A stretch of 64,000 nt of DNA from positions 6,707,341 to 6,771,340 of the forward strand of contig OY979730.1 of assembly GCA_963855995.1 (NCBI GenBank), in the 5' to 3' direction. This DNA is from Muricea muricata (taxonomy: Eukaryota; Cnidaria; Anthozoa; Malacalcyonacea; Plexauridae). The position numbers and the translations under genes are program-made. Positions 26,160-40,727 of this stretch are shown in pieces. Within the stretch, counting starts at the first letter, position 1; every line of letters begins with the position of its first letter. The notes beneath the pieces were generated by a model. The model was not told where the DNA came from. It did no database searches and was given only the letters and a program-made list of their open reading frames with translations.

Positions 26160-27440
26160 ATCATTTTAAGCTCTAAAACGTTGCCGTTATTGATTTTAAA
26201 CGGCAACCTTTAGTTTGTGATTTGACCATGTTTTTACGCTCAAATCGCTTCTAGAGCGCTAAAAACGCGATTTTGATGATTCTAAGATCGTTTCTTTTCA
26301 GTTTATAAGCTAGTTAAAGGTTTCTCATTTAAACATGTTATTTCACTCATCTCTGCGGTTTGAGCGCCGAAAACTTGATTCCCGACTTGCTAAGTGCTGC
26401 AATTTCAATTTAGAAGGTCTCTTTTAGGTCCGTGATTGCATTATATCATGGCGCTCAACTCGTTCACTTTCATTTTAAGCTCTAAAACGTCGCCGTGATT
26501 GATTTTAGACGGCAATCTTTAGTTTGTAATTTGAGCACGTTTTTACGCTCAAATCGCTTCTAGAGCGCTAAAAACGCGATTTTGATGATTCTAAGATCGT
26601 TTCTTTTCAGTTTACAAGCTAGTTATAGGTTTCTCAATTCAACATGTTATTTCGCTCATCTCTGCGGTTTGAGCGCCAAAAACTTTATTCCCGACTTGCT
26701 AAAATCTACAACTTCCATTTAGAAGGTCTCTTTTAGGTCCGTGATTGCATTATATCATTGCGCTAAACTCGTTCACTTTAGCACAGAAAATATCATTTTA
26801 AGCTCTAAAACGTTGCCGTTATTGATTTTAAACGGCAACCTTTAGTTTGTGATTTGACCATGTTTTTACGCTCAAATCGCTTCTAGAGCGCTAAAAACGC
26901 GATTTTGATGATTCTAAGATCGTTTCTTTTCAGTTTATAAGCTAGTTAAAGGTTTCTCATTTAAACATGTTATTTCACTCATCTCTGCGGTTTGAGCGCC
27001 GAAAACTTGATTCCCGACTTGCTAAGTGCTGCAATTTCAATTTAGAAGGTCTCTTTTAGGTCCGTGATTGCATTATATCATGGCGCTCAACTCGTTCACT
27101 TTCATTTTAAGCTCTAAAACGTCGCCGTGATTGATTTTAGACGGCAATCTTTAGTTTGTAATTTGAGCACGTTTTTACGCTCAAATCGCTTCTAGAGCGC
27201 TAAAAACGCGATTTTGATGATTCTAAGATCGTTTCTTTTCAGTTTACAAGCTAGTTATAGGTTTCTCAATTCAACATGTTATTTCGCTCATCTCTGCGGT
27301 TTGAGCGCCAAAAACTTTATTCCCGACTTGCTAAAATCTACAACTTCCATTTAGAAGGTCTCTTTTAGGTCCGTGATTGCATTATATCATTGCGCTAAAC
27401 TCGTTCACTTTAGCACAGAAAATATCATTTTAAGCTCTAA
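26160..27440. repeat. 632-bp higher-order repeat, two units
   Basis: Two monomers (323 + 309) form a 632-bp unit occurring twice. The variant GTTGCCGTTATTG is at 26180 and 26812 and ATCATGGCGCTC at 26445 and 27077. A related unit without the second variant continues near 27,766. Confidence 0.82.
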
Positions 27441-27559
27441 AACGTCGCCGTGATTGATTTTAGACGGCAATCTTTAGTTTTTTATTTGAGCATGTTTTTA
27501 CGCTCAAATTTCTTCTAGAGCGCTAAAACGCGATTTTGATTATTCTAAGATCGCTTCTT

Positions 27560-30413
27560 TTCAGTTTACAAGCTAGTTATAGGTTTCTCATTTCAAAATG
27601 TTATTTCACTCATCTCCATGGTTTGAGCGCTGAAAACTTTATTCCCGACTTGCTAAATTCTGCAATTTCCATTTAGAAGGTCTCATTTAGTTGCGTGATT
27701 GCATTATACCATTACGCTAAACTCGTTCACTTTTAGCACAGAAAATATCATTTTAAGCTCTAAAACGTTGCCGTTATTGATTTTAAACGGCAACCTTTAG
27801 TTTGTGATTTGACCATGTTTTTACGCTCAAATCGCTTCTAGAGCGCTAAAAACGCGATTTTGATGATTCTAAGATCGTTTCTTTTCAGTTTATAAGCTAG
27901 TTAAAGGTTTCTCATTTAAACATGCTATTTCACTCATCTCTGCGGTTTGAGCGCCGAAAACTTGATTCCCGACTTGCTAAGTGCTGCAATTTCAATTTAG
28001 AAGGTCTCTTTTAGGTCCGTGATTGCATTATATCATTGCGCTCAACTCGTTCACTTTCATTTTAAGCTCTAAAACGTCGCCGTGATTGATTTTAGACGGC
28101 AATCTTTAGTTTGTAATTTGAGCACGTTTTTACGCTCAAATCGCTTCTAGAGCGCTAAAAACGCGATTTTGATGATTCTAAGATCGTTTCTTTTCAGTTT
28201 ACAAGCTAGTTATAGGTTTCTCAATTCAACATGTTATTTCGCTCATCTCTGCGGTTTGAGCGCCAAAAACTTTATTCCCGACTTGCTAAAATCTACAATT
28301 TCCATTTAGAAGGTCTCTTTTAGGTCCGTGATTGCATTATATCATTGCGCTAAACTCGTTCACTTTAGCACAGAAAATATCATTTTAAGCTCTAAAACGT
28401 CGCCGTGATTGATTTTAGACGGCATTCTTTAGTTTGTGATTTGAGCATGTTTTTACGCTCAAATCGCTTCTAGAGTGCTAAAAACGCGATTTTGATGATT
28501 CTAAGATCGTTTCTTTACAGTTTACAAGCTAGTTATAGGTTTCTCAATTCAACATGTTATTTTTCTCATCTCTGCGGTTGGAGCGCCGAAAACTTGATTC
28601 CTGACTTGCGAAGTTCTACAATTTCCATTTAGAACGTCTCTTTTAGGTCCGTGATTGCATTATATCATTGCGCTCAACTCGTTCACTTTAGCACAGAAAA
28701 TATCATTTTAAGCTCTAAAACGTCGCCGTGATTGATTTTAGACGGCAATCTTTGGTTTTTTTATTTGAGCATGTTTTTACGCTCAAATTTCTTCTAGAGC
28801 GCTAAAACGCGATTTTGATTATTCTAAGATCGCTTCTTTTCAGTTTACAAGCTAGTTATAGGTTTCTCATTTCAAAATGTTATTTCACTCATCTCCATGG
28901 TTTGAGCGCTGAAAACTTTATTCCCGACTTGCTAAGTTCTGCAATTTCCATTTAGAAGGTCTCATTTAGTTGCGTGATTGCATTATACCATTACGCTAAA
29001 CTCGTTCACTTTTAGCACAGAAAATATCATTTTAAGCTCTAAAACGTTGCCGTTATTGATTTTAAACAGCAACCTATAGTTTGTGATTTGACCATGTTTT
29101 TACGCTCAAATCGCTTCTAGAGCGCTAAAAACGCGATTTTGATGATTCTAAGATCGTTTCTTTTCAGTTTATAAGCTAGTTAAAGGTTTCTCATTTAAAC
29201 ATGTTATTTCACTCATCTCTGCGGTTTGAGCGCCGAAAACTTGATTCCCGACTTGCTAAGTGCTGCAATTTCAATTTAGAAGGTCTCTTTTAGGTCCGTG
29301 ATTGCATTATATCATTGCGCTCAACTCGTTCACTTTCATTTTAAGCTCTAAAACGTCGCCGTGATTGATTTTAGACGGCAATCTTTAGTTTGTAATTTGA
29401 GCACGTTTTTACGCTCAAATCGCTTCTAGAGCGCTAAAAACGCGATTTTGATGATTCTAAGATCGTTTCTTTTCAGTTTACAAGCTAGTTATAGGTTTCT
29501 CAATTCAACATGTTATTTCGCTCATCTCTTCGGTTTGAGCGCCAAAAACTTTATTCCCGACTTGCTAAGTTCTGCAATTTCACTTTAGAAGGTCTCTTTT
29601 AGGTCCGTGATTGCATTATATCATTGCCCTCAACTCGTTCACTTTCATTTTAAGCTTTAAAACGTCGCCGTGATTGATTTTAGACGGCAATCTTTAGTTT
29701 GTGATTTGAGCATGTTTTTACGCTCAAATCGCTTCTAGAGTGCTAAAAACGCGGATTTTGATGATTCTAAGATCGTTTCTTTACAGTTTACAAGCTAGTT
29801 ATAGGTTTCTCATTTCAACATGTTATTTCACTCATCTCCATGGTTGGAGCGCCGAAAACTTGATTCCCGATTTGCTAAGTTCTGCAATTTCCATTTAGAA
29901 CGTCTCTTTTAGGTCCGTGATTGCATTATATCATTGCGCTCAACTCGTTCACTTTCATTTTAAGCTCTAAAACGTCGCCGTGATTGATTTTAGACGGCAA
30001 TGTTTAGTTTGTGATTTGAGCATGTTTTACGCTCAAATCGCTTCTAGAGCACTAAAGACGCGATTTTGATGATTCTAAGATCGTTTCTTTTCAGTTTACC
30101 AGCTAGTTATAGGTTTCTTAATTCAACATGTTATTTCGCTCATCTCTGCGGTTTGAGCGCCAAAAACTTTATTCCCGACTTGCTAAAATCTACAATTTCC
30201 ATTTAGAAGGTCTCTTTTAGGTCCGTGATTGCATTATATCATTGCGCTCAACTCGTTCACTTTAGCACAGAAAATATCATTTTAAGCTTTAAAACGTCGC
30301 CGTGATTGATTTTAAACGGCAATCTTTAGTTTGTGATTTGCGCATGTTTTTACGCTCAAATCGCTTCTAGAGTGCTAAAAACGCGGATTTTGATGATTCT
30401 AAGATCGTTTCTT
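27560..30413. repeat. 2,854-bp higher-order repeat, unit 1
   Basis: About nine 309/323-bp monomers. Landmarks recurring 2,854-2,855 bp later include ACATGCTATTTC (27919/30773), GCGGTTGGAGCGCC (28574/31428), CTTTGGTTTTTTT (28750/31604) and TTTACCAGCTAG (30095/32950). The one-base step comes from a missing T in the TTTTAC run near 30,028. Confidence 0.88.
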
Positions 30414-33238
30414 TTCAGTTTACAAGCTAGTTATAGGTTTCTCATTTCAAAATGTTATTTCACTCATCTCCATGGTTTGAGCGCTGAAAACTTTATTCCC
30501 GACTTGCTAAATTCTGCAATTTCCATTTAGAAAGTCTCATTTAGTTGCGTGATTGCATTATACCATTACGCTAAACTCGTTCACTTTTAGCACAGAAAAT
30601 ATCATTTTAAGCTCTAAAACGTTGCCGTTATTGATTTTAAACGGCAACCTTTAGTTTGTGATTTGACCATGTTTTTACGCTCAAATCGCTTCTAGAGCGC
30701 TAAAAACGCGATTTTGATGATTCTAAGATCGTTTCTTTTCAGTTTATAAGCTAGTTAAAGGTTTCTCATTTAAACATGCTATTTCACTCATCTCTGCGGT
30801 TTGAGCGCCGAAAACTTGATTCCCGACTTGCTAAGTGCTGCAATTTCAATTTAGAAGGTCTCTTTTAGGTCCGTGATTGCATTATATCATTGCGCTCAAC
30901 TCGTTCACTTTCATTTTAAGCTCTAAAACGTCGCCGTGATTGATTTTAGACGGCAATCTTTAGTTTGTAATTTGAGCACGTTTTTACGCTCAAATCGCTT
31001 CTAGAGCGCTAAAAACGCGATTTTGATGATTCTAAGATCGTTTCTTTTCAGTTTACAAGCTAGTTATAGGTTTCTCAATTCAACATGTTATTTCGCTCAT
31101 CTCTGCGGTTTGAGCGCCAAAAACTTTATTCCCGACTTGCTAAAATCTACAATTTCCATTTAGAAGGTCTCTTTTAGGTCCGTGATTGCATTATATCATT
31201 GCGCTAAACTCGTTCACTTTAGCACAGAAAATATCATTTTAAGCTCTAAAACGTCGCCGTGATTGATTTTAGACGGCATTCTTTAGTTTGTGATTTGAGC
31301 ATGTTTTTACGCTCAAATCGCTTCTAGAGTGCTAAAAACGCGATTTTGATGATTCTAAGATCGTTTCTTTACAGTTTACAAGCTAGTTATAGGTTTCTCA
31401 ATTCAACATGTTATTTTTCTCATCTCTGCGGTTGGAGCGCCGAAAACTTGATTCCTGACTTGCGAAGTTCTACAATTTCCATTTAGAACGTCTCTTTTAG
31501 GTCCGTGATTGCATTATATCATTGCGCTCAACTCGTTCACTTTAGCACAGAAAATATCATTTTAAGCTCTAAAACGTCGCCGTGATTGATTTTAGACGGC
31601 AATCTTTGGTTTTTTTATTTGAGCATGTTTTTACGCTCAAATTTCTTCTAGAGCGCTAAAACGCGATTTTGATTATTCTAAGATCGCTTCTTTTCAGTTT
31701 ACAAGCTAGTTATAGGTTTCTCATTTCAAAATGTTATTTCACTCATCTCCATGGTTTGAGCGCTGAAAACTTTATTCCCGACTTGCTAAGTTCTGCAATT
31801 TCCATTTAGAAGGTCTCATTTAGTTGCGTGATTGCATTATACCATTACGCTAAACTCGTTCACTTTTAGCACAGAAAATATCATTTTAAGCTCCAAAACG
31901 TTGCCGTTATTGATTTTAAACAGCAACCTATAGTTTGTGATTTGACCATGTTTTTACGCTCAAATCGCTTCTAGAGCGCTAAAAACGCGATTTTGATGAT
32001 TCTAAGATCGTTTCTTTTCAGTTTATAAGCTAGTTAAAGGTTTCTCATTTAAACATGTTATTTCACTCATCTCTGCGGTTTGAGCGCCGAAAACTTGATT
32101 CCCGACTTGCTAAGTGCTGCAATTTCAATTTAGAAGGTCTCTTTTAGGTCCGTGATTGCATTATATCATTGCGCTCAACTCGTTCACTTTCATTTTAAGC
32201 TCTAAAACGTCGCCGTGATTGATTTTAGACGGCAATCTTTAGTTTGTAATTTGAGCACGTTTTTACGCTCAAATCGCTTCTAGAGCGCTAAAAACGCGAT
32301 TTTGATGATTCTAAGATCGTTTCTTTTCAGTTTACAAGCTAGTTATAGGTTTCTCAATTCAACATGTTATTTCGCTCATCTCTTCGGTTTGAGCGCCAAA
32401 AACTTTATTCCCGACTTGCTAAGTTCTGCAATTTCACTTTAGAAGGTCTCTTTTAGGTCCGTGATTGCATTATATCATTGCCCTCAACTCGTTCACTTTC
32501 ATTTTAAGCTTTAAAACGTCGCCGTGATTGATTTTAGACGGCAATCTTTAGTTTGTGATTTGAGCATGTTTTTACGCTCAAATCGCTTCTAGAGTGCTAA
32601 AAACGCGGATTTTGATGATTCTAAGATCGTTTCTTTACAGTTTACAAGCTAGTTATAGGTTTCTCATTTCAACATGTTATTTCACTCATCTCCATGGTTG
32701 GAGCGCCGAAAACTTGATTCCCGATTTGCTAAGTTCTGCAATTTCCATTTAGAACGTCTCTTTTAGGTCCGTGATTGCATTATATCATTGCGCTCAACTC
32801 GTTCACTTTCATTTTAAGCTCTAAAACGTCGCCGTGATTGATTTTAGACGGCAATGTTTAGTTTGTGATTTGAGCATGTTTTTACGCTCAAATCGCTTCT
32901 AGAGCGCTAAAGACGCGATTTTGATGATTCTAAGATCGTTTCTTTTCAGTTTACCAGCTAGTTATAGGTTTCTTAATTCAACATGTTATTTCGCTCATCT
33001 CTGCGGTTTGAGCGCCAAAAACTTTATTCCCGACTTGCTAAAATCTACAATTTCCATTTAGAAGGTCTCTTTTAGGTCCGTGATTGCATTATATCATTGC
33101 GCTCAACTCGTTCACTTTAGCACAGAAAATATCATTTTAAGCTTTAAAACGTCGCCGTGATTGATTTTAAACGGCAATCTTTAGTTTGTGATTTGCGCAT
33201 GTTTTTACGCTCAAATCGCTTCTAGAGTGCTAAAAACG
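30414..33238. repeat. 2,854-bp higher-order repeat, unit 2
   Basis: Adjacent, nearly identical copy of the preceding unit. Identity at this offset fails near 33,240, where this copy carries TTTACAGTTTAAAAGC and the earlier position carries TTTCAGTTTACAAGC. Confidence 0.87.
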
Positions 33239-36200
33239 CGATTTTGATGATTCTAAGATCGTTTCTTTACAGTTTAAAAGCTAGTTATAGGTTTCTCAAT
33301 TCAACATGTTATTTCCCTCATCTCGGCGGTTTGAGCGCCGAAAACTTTATTCCTGACTTGCTAAGTTCTGCAATTTCCATTTAGAACGTTTCTTTTAGGT
33401 CCGTGATTGCATTATATCACTGCGCTCAACTCGTTCACTTTAGCACAGAAAATATCATTTTAAGCTCCAAAACGTCGCCGTGATTGATTTTAGACGGCAA
33501 TCTTTAGTTTTTTATTTGAGCATGTTTTTACGCTCAAATTTCTTCTAGAGCGCTAAAACGCGATTTTCATTATTCTAAGATCGCTTCTTTTCAGTTTATA
33601 AGCTAGTTATAGGTTTCTCATTTCAACATGTTATTTCACTCATCTCCATGGTTTGAGCGCCGAAAACTTGATTCCCGACTTGCTAGGTTCTGCAATTTCC
33701 ATTTAGAAGGTCTCATTAGGTTCGTGATTGCATTATATCATTGCGCTCAACTCGTTCACTTTAGCACAGAAAATATTATTTTAAGCTCTAAAACGTCGCC
33801 GTGAACGATTTAAGACGCGAATCTTTAATTGGTGATTGGAGCAAGTTTTTACGTTAAAATCACTTCTAGAGCGGTAAAAACGCGATTTTGCTGATTCTAA
33901 AATCGTTTCTTTTCAGTTTACAAGCTAGTTATAGGTTTCTCATTTTAAAATGTTATTTCACTCATCTCCATGGTTTGAGCGCTGAAAACTTTATTCCCGA
34001 CTTGGTAAGTTTTGCAATTTCCATTTAGAAGGTCTCATTTAGTTGCGTGATTGCATTATATTATTACGCTAAACTCGTTCACTTTTAGCACAGAAAATAT
34101 CATTTTAAGCTCTAAAACGTTGCCGTTATTGATTTTAAACGGCAACCTTTAGTTTGTGATTTGACCATGTTTTTACGCTCAAATCGCTTCTAGAGCGCTA
34201 AAAACGCGATTTTGATGATTCTAAGATCGTTTCTTTTCAGTTTATAAGCTAGTTAAAGGCTTCTCATTTCAACATGTTATTTCACTCATCTCGGCGGTTT
34301 GAGCGCCGAAAACTTGATTCCCGACTTGCTAAGTTCTGCAATTTCAATTTAGAAGGTCTCTTTTAGGTCCGTGATTGCATTATATCATTGCGCTCAACTC
34401 GTTCACTTTCATTTTAAGCTCTAAAACGTCGCCGTGATTGATTTTAGACGGAAATCTTTAGTTTTTTATTTGAGCATGTTTTTACGCTCAAATTTCTTCT
34501 AGAGCGCTAAAACGCGATTTTGATTATTCTAAGATCGCTTCTTGTCAGTTTATAAGCTAGTTATAGGTTTCTCATTTCAACATGTTATTTCACTCATCTC
34601 CATGGTTTGAGCGCCGAAAACTTTATTCCCGACTTGCTAAGTTCTGCAATTTCCATTTAGAAGGTCTCTTTTAGGTCCGTGATTGCATTATATCATTGCG
34701 CTCAAATCGTTCACTTTCATTTTAAGCTCTAAAACGTCGCCGTGATTGATTTGAGACGGCAATCTTTAGTTTGTGATTTGAGCATGTTTTTACGCTTAAA
34801 TCGCTTTTAGAACGCTAAAAACGCGATTTTGATGATTCTAAGATCGTGTTTTTTCAGTTTACAAGCTAGTTATCGGTTTCTCATTTCAACATGTTATTTC
34901 ACTCATCTCCATGGTTGGAGCGCCGAAAACTTGATTCCCGACTTGCTAAGTTCTGCAATTTCCATTTAGAACGTCTCTTTTAGGTCCGTGATTGCATTAT
35001 ATCATTGCGCTCAACTCGTTCACTTTCATTTTAAGCTCTAAAACGTCGCCGTGATTGATTTTAGACGGCAATCTTTAGTTTGTGATTTGAGCACGTTTTT
35101 GCGCTCAAATCGCTTCTAGAGCGCTAAAGAGGCGATTTTGATGATTCTAAGATCGTTTCTTTTCAGTTTACAAGCTAGTTATAGGTTTCTCAATTCAACA
35201 TGTTATTTCGCTCATCTCTGCGGTTATAGCGCCAAAAACTTTATTCCCGACTTGCTAAGTTCTGCAATTTCCATTTAGAAGGTCTCTTTTAGGTGCGTGA
35301 TTGCATTATATCATTGCGCTCAACTCGTTCACTTTAGCACAGAAAATATTATTTTAAGCTCTAAAACGTTGCCGTGATTGATTTTAGACGGCAATCTTTA
35401 GTTTGTGATTTGCGCATGTTTTTACGCTCAAATCGCTTCTAGAGTGCTAAAAACGCGATTTTGATGATTCTAAGATCGTTTCTTTACAGTTTAAAAGCTA
35501 GTTATAGGTTTCTAAATTCAACATGTTATTTCCCTCATCTCTGCGGTTTGAGCGCCGAAAACTTTATTCCTGACTTGCTAAGTTCTGCAATTTCCATTTA
35601 GAACGTCTCTTTTAGGTCCGTGATTGCATTATATCATTGCGCTCAACTCGTTCACTTTAGCACAGAAAATATCATTTTAAGCTCTAAAACGTCGCCGTGA
35701 TTGATTTTAGACGGCAATCTTTAGTTTTTTATTTGAGCATGTTTTTACGCTCAAATTTCTTCTAGAGCGCTAAAACGCGATTTTGATTATTCTAAGATCG
35801 CTTCTTTCAGTTTATAAGCTAGTTATAGGTTTCTCATTTCAACATGTTATTTCACTCATCTCCATGGTTTGAGCGCCGAAAACTATATTCCCGACTTGCT
35901 AGGTGCTGCAATTTCCATTTAGAAGGTCTCATTTAGGTCCGTGATTGCATTATATCATTGCGCTCAACTCGTTCACTTTAGCACAGAAAATATCATTTTA
36001 AGCTCTAAAACGTCGCCGTGAACGATTTAAGACGCGAATCTTTAATTGGTGATTGGAGCAAGTTTTTACGTTAAAATCACTTCTAGAGCGGTAAAAAAGC
36101 GATTTTGCTGATTCTAAAATCGTTTCTTTTCAGTTTACAAGCTAGTTATAGGTTTCTCATTTCAAAATGTTATTTCACTCATCTCCATGGTTTGAGCGCT

Positions 36201-36456
36201 GAAAACTTTATTCCCGACTTGCCAAGTTTTGCAATTTCCATTTAGAAGGTCTCATTTAGTTGCGTGATTGCATTATATCATTACGCTAAACTCGTTCACT
36301 TTTAGCACAGAAAATATCATTTTAAGCTCTAAAACGTTGCCGTTATTGATTTTAAACGGCAACCTTTAGTTTGTGATTTGACCATGTTTTTACGCTCAAA
36401 TCGCTTCTAGAGCGCTAAAAACGCGATTTTGATGATTCTAAGATCGTTTCTTTTCA
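33180..36456. repeat. 2,217-bp higher-order repeat, about 1.5 units
   Basis: The first unit runs about 33,180-35,396 and the partial second about 35,397-36,456. Shared rare variants at 2,217-bp spacing are ATTTGCGCATG, ACAGTTTAAAAGC (33270/35487) and GGTGATTGGAGCAAG (33831/36048). About seven 309/323-bp monomers make up the unit. The right edge coincides with the switch back to double-module monomers. Confidence 0.82.
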
Positions 36457-39171
36457 GTCTACAAGCTTGTTATAAATTTCTCAATTCAACATGTTATTTC
36501 TCTCCTCTCTGCAGTTTGAGCGCCGAAAACTTGATTCCCGATTTGCTAAGTTCTGCGATTTTGATGATTCTAAGATCGTTTCTTTTCAGTTTACAAGCTA
36601 GTTATCCGTTTCTCATTTCAACATGTTATTTCACTCATCTTCATGGTTTTAGCACCGAAAAGTTGATTCCCGACTTCCTAAGTTCTGCAATTTCCATTTA
36701 GAAGGTCTCTTTTAAGTCCGTGATTGCAGTACATCATAGCACTCAATTCGTTAACTTTAGCACTGAAAATATCATTTTAAGCTCTAAAACGTCGCCGTGA
36801 ACGATTTAAGACGCGAATCTTTAGTTGGTAATTTGAGCATGTTTTTACGCTCAAATCACTTCTAGAGTGCTAAAAATGTGATTTTGCTGATTCTAAGATC
36901 GTGTTTTTGCAGTTTACAAGCTATTTATAGATTTCTCATTTCAAAACGTTATTTCACTCATCTCCATGGTTTAAGCGCCGAAAACTTGATTCATAACTTG
37001 CTAAGTTCTGCAAGTTTCATTTAAAAGATCTCTTCAAAGTCCGTGATTGCAGTATATCATTACATTCATTTCGTTCACTTTAGCACTGAAAACATCATTT
37101 TAAGCTCTAAAACGTCGCCGTGATAGATTTTAGACGGCAATCTTTAGTTTGTGATTTGAGCATGTTTTTACGCTCAAATTTCTTCTAGAGCGCTAAAACG
37201 CGATTTTGATGATTCTAAGATCGTTTCTTTTCAGTTTATAAGCTAGTTATAGGTTTCTCATTTCAACATGTTATTTCACTCATCTCCATGGTTTGAGCGC
37301 CGAAAACTTGATTCCCGACTTGCTAGGTTCTGCAATTTCCATTTAGAAGGTCTCATTTAGGTCCCTGATTGCATTATATCATTGCGCTCAACTCGTTCAC
37401 TTTAGCACAGAAAATATCATTTTAAGCTCTGAAACGTCGCCGTGATTGATTTTAGACGGCCATCTTTAGTTTGTGATTTGAGCATGTTTTTACGCTCAAA
37501 TCGCTTCTAGAGCGCTAAAAACGTGATTTTGATGATTCTAAGATCGTTTCTTTTTAGTCTACAAGCTTGTTATAAGTTTCTCAATTCAACATGTTATTTC
37601 GCTCATCTCTGCAGTTTGAGCGCCGAAAACTTGATTCCTGATTTGCTAAGTTCTGCGATTTTGATGATTCTAAGATCGTTTCTTTTCAGTTTACAAGCTA
37701 GTTATAGGTTTCTCAATTCAACATGTTATTTCGCTCATCTCTGCGGTTATAGCGCCAAAAACTTTATCCCCGACTTGCTAAGTTCTGCAATTTCCATTTA
37801 GAAGATCTCTTTTAAGTCCGTGATTGCAGTACATCATAGCGCTCAATTCCTTAACTTTAGCACTGAAAATATAATTTTAAGCTCTAAAACGTCGCCGTGA
37901 ACGATTTAAGACGCGAATCTTTAGTTGGTGATTTGAGCCTTTTTTTTACGCTCAAATCACTTCCAGAGCGCTAAAAACGTGATTTTGCTTATTCTAAGAT
38001 CTTGTCTTTGCAGTTTACAAGATATTTATAGGTTTCTCATTTCAACATGTTATTTCACTCATCTCCATGGTTTAAGCGCCGAGAACTTGATTCATAACTT
38101 GCTAAGTTCTGCAATTTTCATTTAAAAGATCTCTTCAAAGTCCGTGATTGCTGTATATCATTACACTCATTTCGCCTACTTTGGCACTGAAAATATCATT
38201 TTAAGCTCTAAAACGTCGCCGTGATTGATTTTAGACGGAAATCTTTAGTTTGTGATTTGAGCATGTTTTTACGCTTAAATTTCTTCTAGAACGCTAAAAC
38301 AAGATTTTCATGATTCTAAGATCGTTTCTTTTCAGTCTACAAGCTTGTTATAAGTTTCTCAATTCAACATGTTATTTCGCTCATCTCTGCAGTTTGAGCG
38401 CCGAAAACTTGATTCCCCATTTGCTAAGTTCTGCGATTTTGATGATTCTAAGATCGCTTCTTTTCAGGTTACAAGCTAGTTATCGGTTTCTCATTTCAAC
38501 ATGTTATTTCACTCATCTCCATGGTTTTAGCACCGAAAAGTTGATTCCCGACTTGCTAAGTTCTGCAATTTCCATTTAGAAGGTCTCTTTTAAGTCCGTG
38601 ATTGCAGTACATCATAGCGCTCAATTCCTTAACTTTAGCACTGAAAATATAATTTTAAGCTCTAAAACGTCGCCGTGAACGATTTAAGACGCGAATCTTT
38701 AGTTGGTAATTTGAGCATGTTTTTACGCTCAAATCACTTCTAGAGTGCTAAAAACGTGATTTTGCTGATTCTAAGATCGTGTTTTTGCAGTTTAGAAGCT
38801 ATTTATAGGTTTCTCATTTCAACACGTTATTTCACTCATCTCCATGGTTTAAGCGCCGAAAACTTGATTCATAACTTGCTAAGTTCTGCAATTTTCATTT
38901 AAAAGATCTCTTCAAAGTCCGTGATTGCAGTATATCATTACATTCATTTCGTTCACTTTAGCACTGAAAACATCATTTTAAGCTCTAAAACGTCGCCGTG
39001 ATAGATTTTAGACGGCAATCTTTACTTTGTGATTTGAGCATGTTTTTACGCTCAAATTTCTTCTAGAGCGCTAAAACGCGATTTTGATGATTCTAAGATC
39101 GTTTCTTTTCAGTCTACAAGCTTGTTATAAGTTTCTCAATTCAACATGTTATTTCTCTCATCTCTGTAGTT

Positions 39172-40727
39172 TGAGCGCCGAAAACTTGATTCCCGATTTG
39201 CTAAGTTCTGCGATTTTGATGATTCTAAGATCGTTTTTTTCAGCTTACAAGCTAGTTATCGGTTTCTCATTTCAACATGTTATTTCACTCATCTCCATGG
39301 TTTTAACACCGAAAACTTGATTCCCGACTTCCTAAGTTCTGCAATTTCCATTTAGAAGGTATCTTTTAAGTCCGTGATTGCAGTACATCATAGCGCTCAA
39401 TTCGTTAACTTTAGCACTGAAAATATCATTTTAAGCTCTAAAACGTCGCCGTGAACGATTTAAGACGCGAATCTTTAGTTGGTGATTTGAGCATGTTTTT
39501 ACGCTCAAATCACTTCTAGAGCACTAAAAACGTGATTTTGCTGATTCTAAGATCGTGTCTTTTCAGTTTACAACCTATTTATAGGTTTCTCATTTCAACA
39601 TGTTATTTCACTCATCTCCTTGGTTTAAGCGCCGAAAACTTGATTCATAACTTGCTAAGTTCTGCAATTTTCATTTAAAAGATCTCTTCAAAGTCCGTCA
39701 TTGCAGTATATCATTACACTCATTTCGTTCACTTTAGCACTGAAAATATCATTTTAAGCTCTAAAACGTCGCCGTGATAGATTTTAGACGGCAATCTTTA
39801 GTTTGTGATTTGAGCATGTTTTTACGCTCAAATTTCTTCTAGAGCGCTAAAACGCGATTTTGATGATTCTAAGATCGTTTCTTTTCAGTTTATAAGCTAG
39901 TTATAGGTTTCTCATTTCAACATGTTATTTCACTCATCTCCATGGTTTGAGCGCCGAAAACTTGATTCCCGACTTGCTAGGTTCTGCAATTTCCATTTAG
40001 AAGGTCTCATTTAGGTCCATGATTGCATGATATCATTGCGCTCAACTCGTTCACTTTAGCACAGAAAATATCATTTTAAGCTCTAAAACGTCGCCGTGAT
40101 TGATTTTAGACGGCCATCTTTAGTTTGTGATTTGAGCATGTTTTTACGCTCAAATCGCTTCTAGAGCGCTAAAAACGTGATTTTGATGATTCTAAGATCG
40201 TTTCTTTTTAGTCTACAAGCTTGTTATAAGTTTCTCAATTCAACATGTTATTTCGCTCATCTCTGCAGTTTGAGCGCCGAAAACTTGATTCCTGATTTGC
40301 TAAGTTCTGCGATTTTGATGATTCTAAGATCGTTTCTTTTCAGTTTACAAGCTAGTTATAGGTTTCTCAATTGAACATGTTATTTCGCTCATCTCTGCGG
40401 TTATAGCGCCAAAAACTTTATCCCCGACTTGCTAAGTTCTGCAATTTCCATTTAGAAGGTCTCTTTTAGGTGCGTGATAGCATTATATCATTGCGCTCAA
40501 CTCGTTCACTATAGCACAGAAAATTTATCATTTTAAGCTCTAAAACGTCGCCGTGATAGATTTTAGACGGCAATCTTTACTTTGTGATTTGAGCATGTTT
40601 TTACGCTCAAATCGCTTCTAGAGCGCTAAAAACGCGATTTTGATGATTCTAAGACCGTTTCTTTTCAGTCTACAAGCTTGTTATAAGTTTCTCAATTCAA
40701 CATGTTATTTCGCTCATCTCTGCAGTT
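39172..40727. repeat. 1,556-bp higher-order repeat, unit 1
   Basis: Four monomers (two of 455, two of ~323 bp), duplicated directly downstream. The marker GATCGTTTTTTCAGC, which carries a deletion that shifts the module's reading frame, occurs at 39229 and 40785. The double-module at 40177 recurs at 41733. The one-base insertion AAAATTTATC also recurs. Confidence 0.87.
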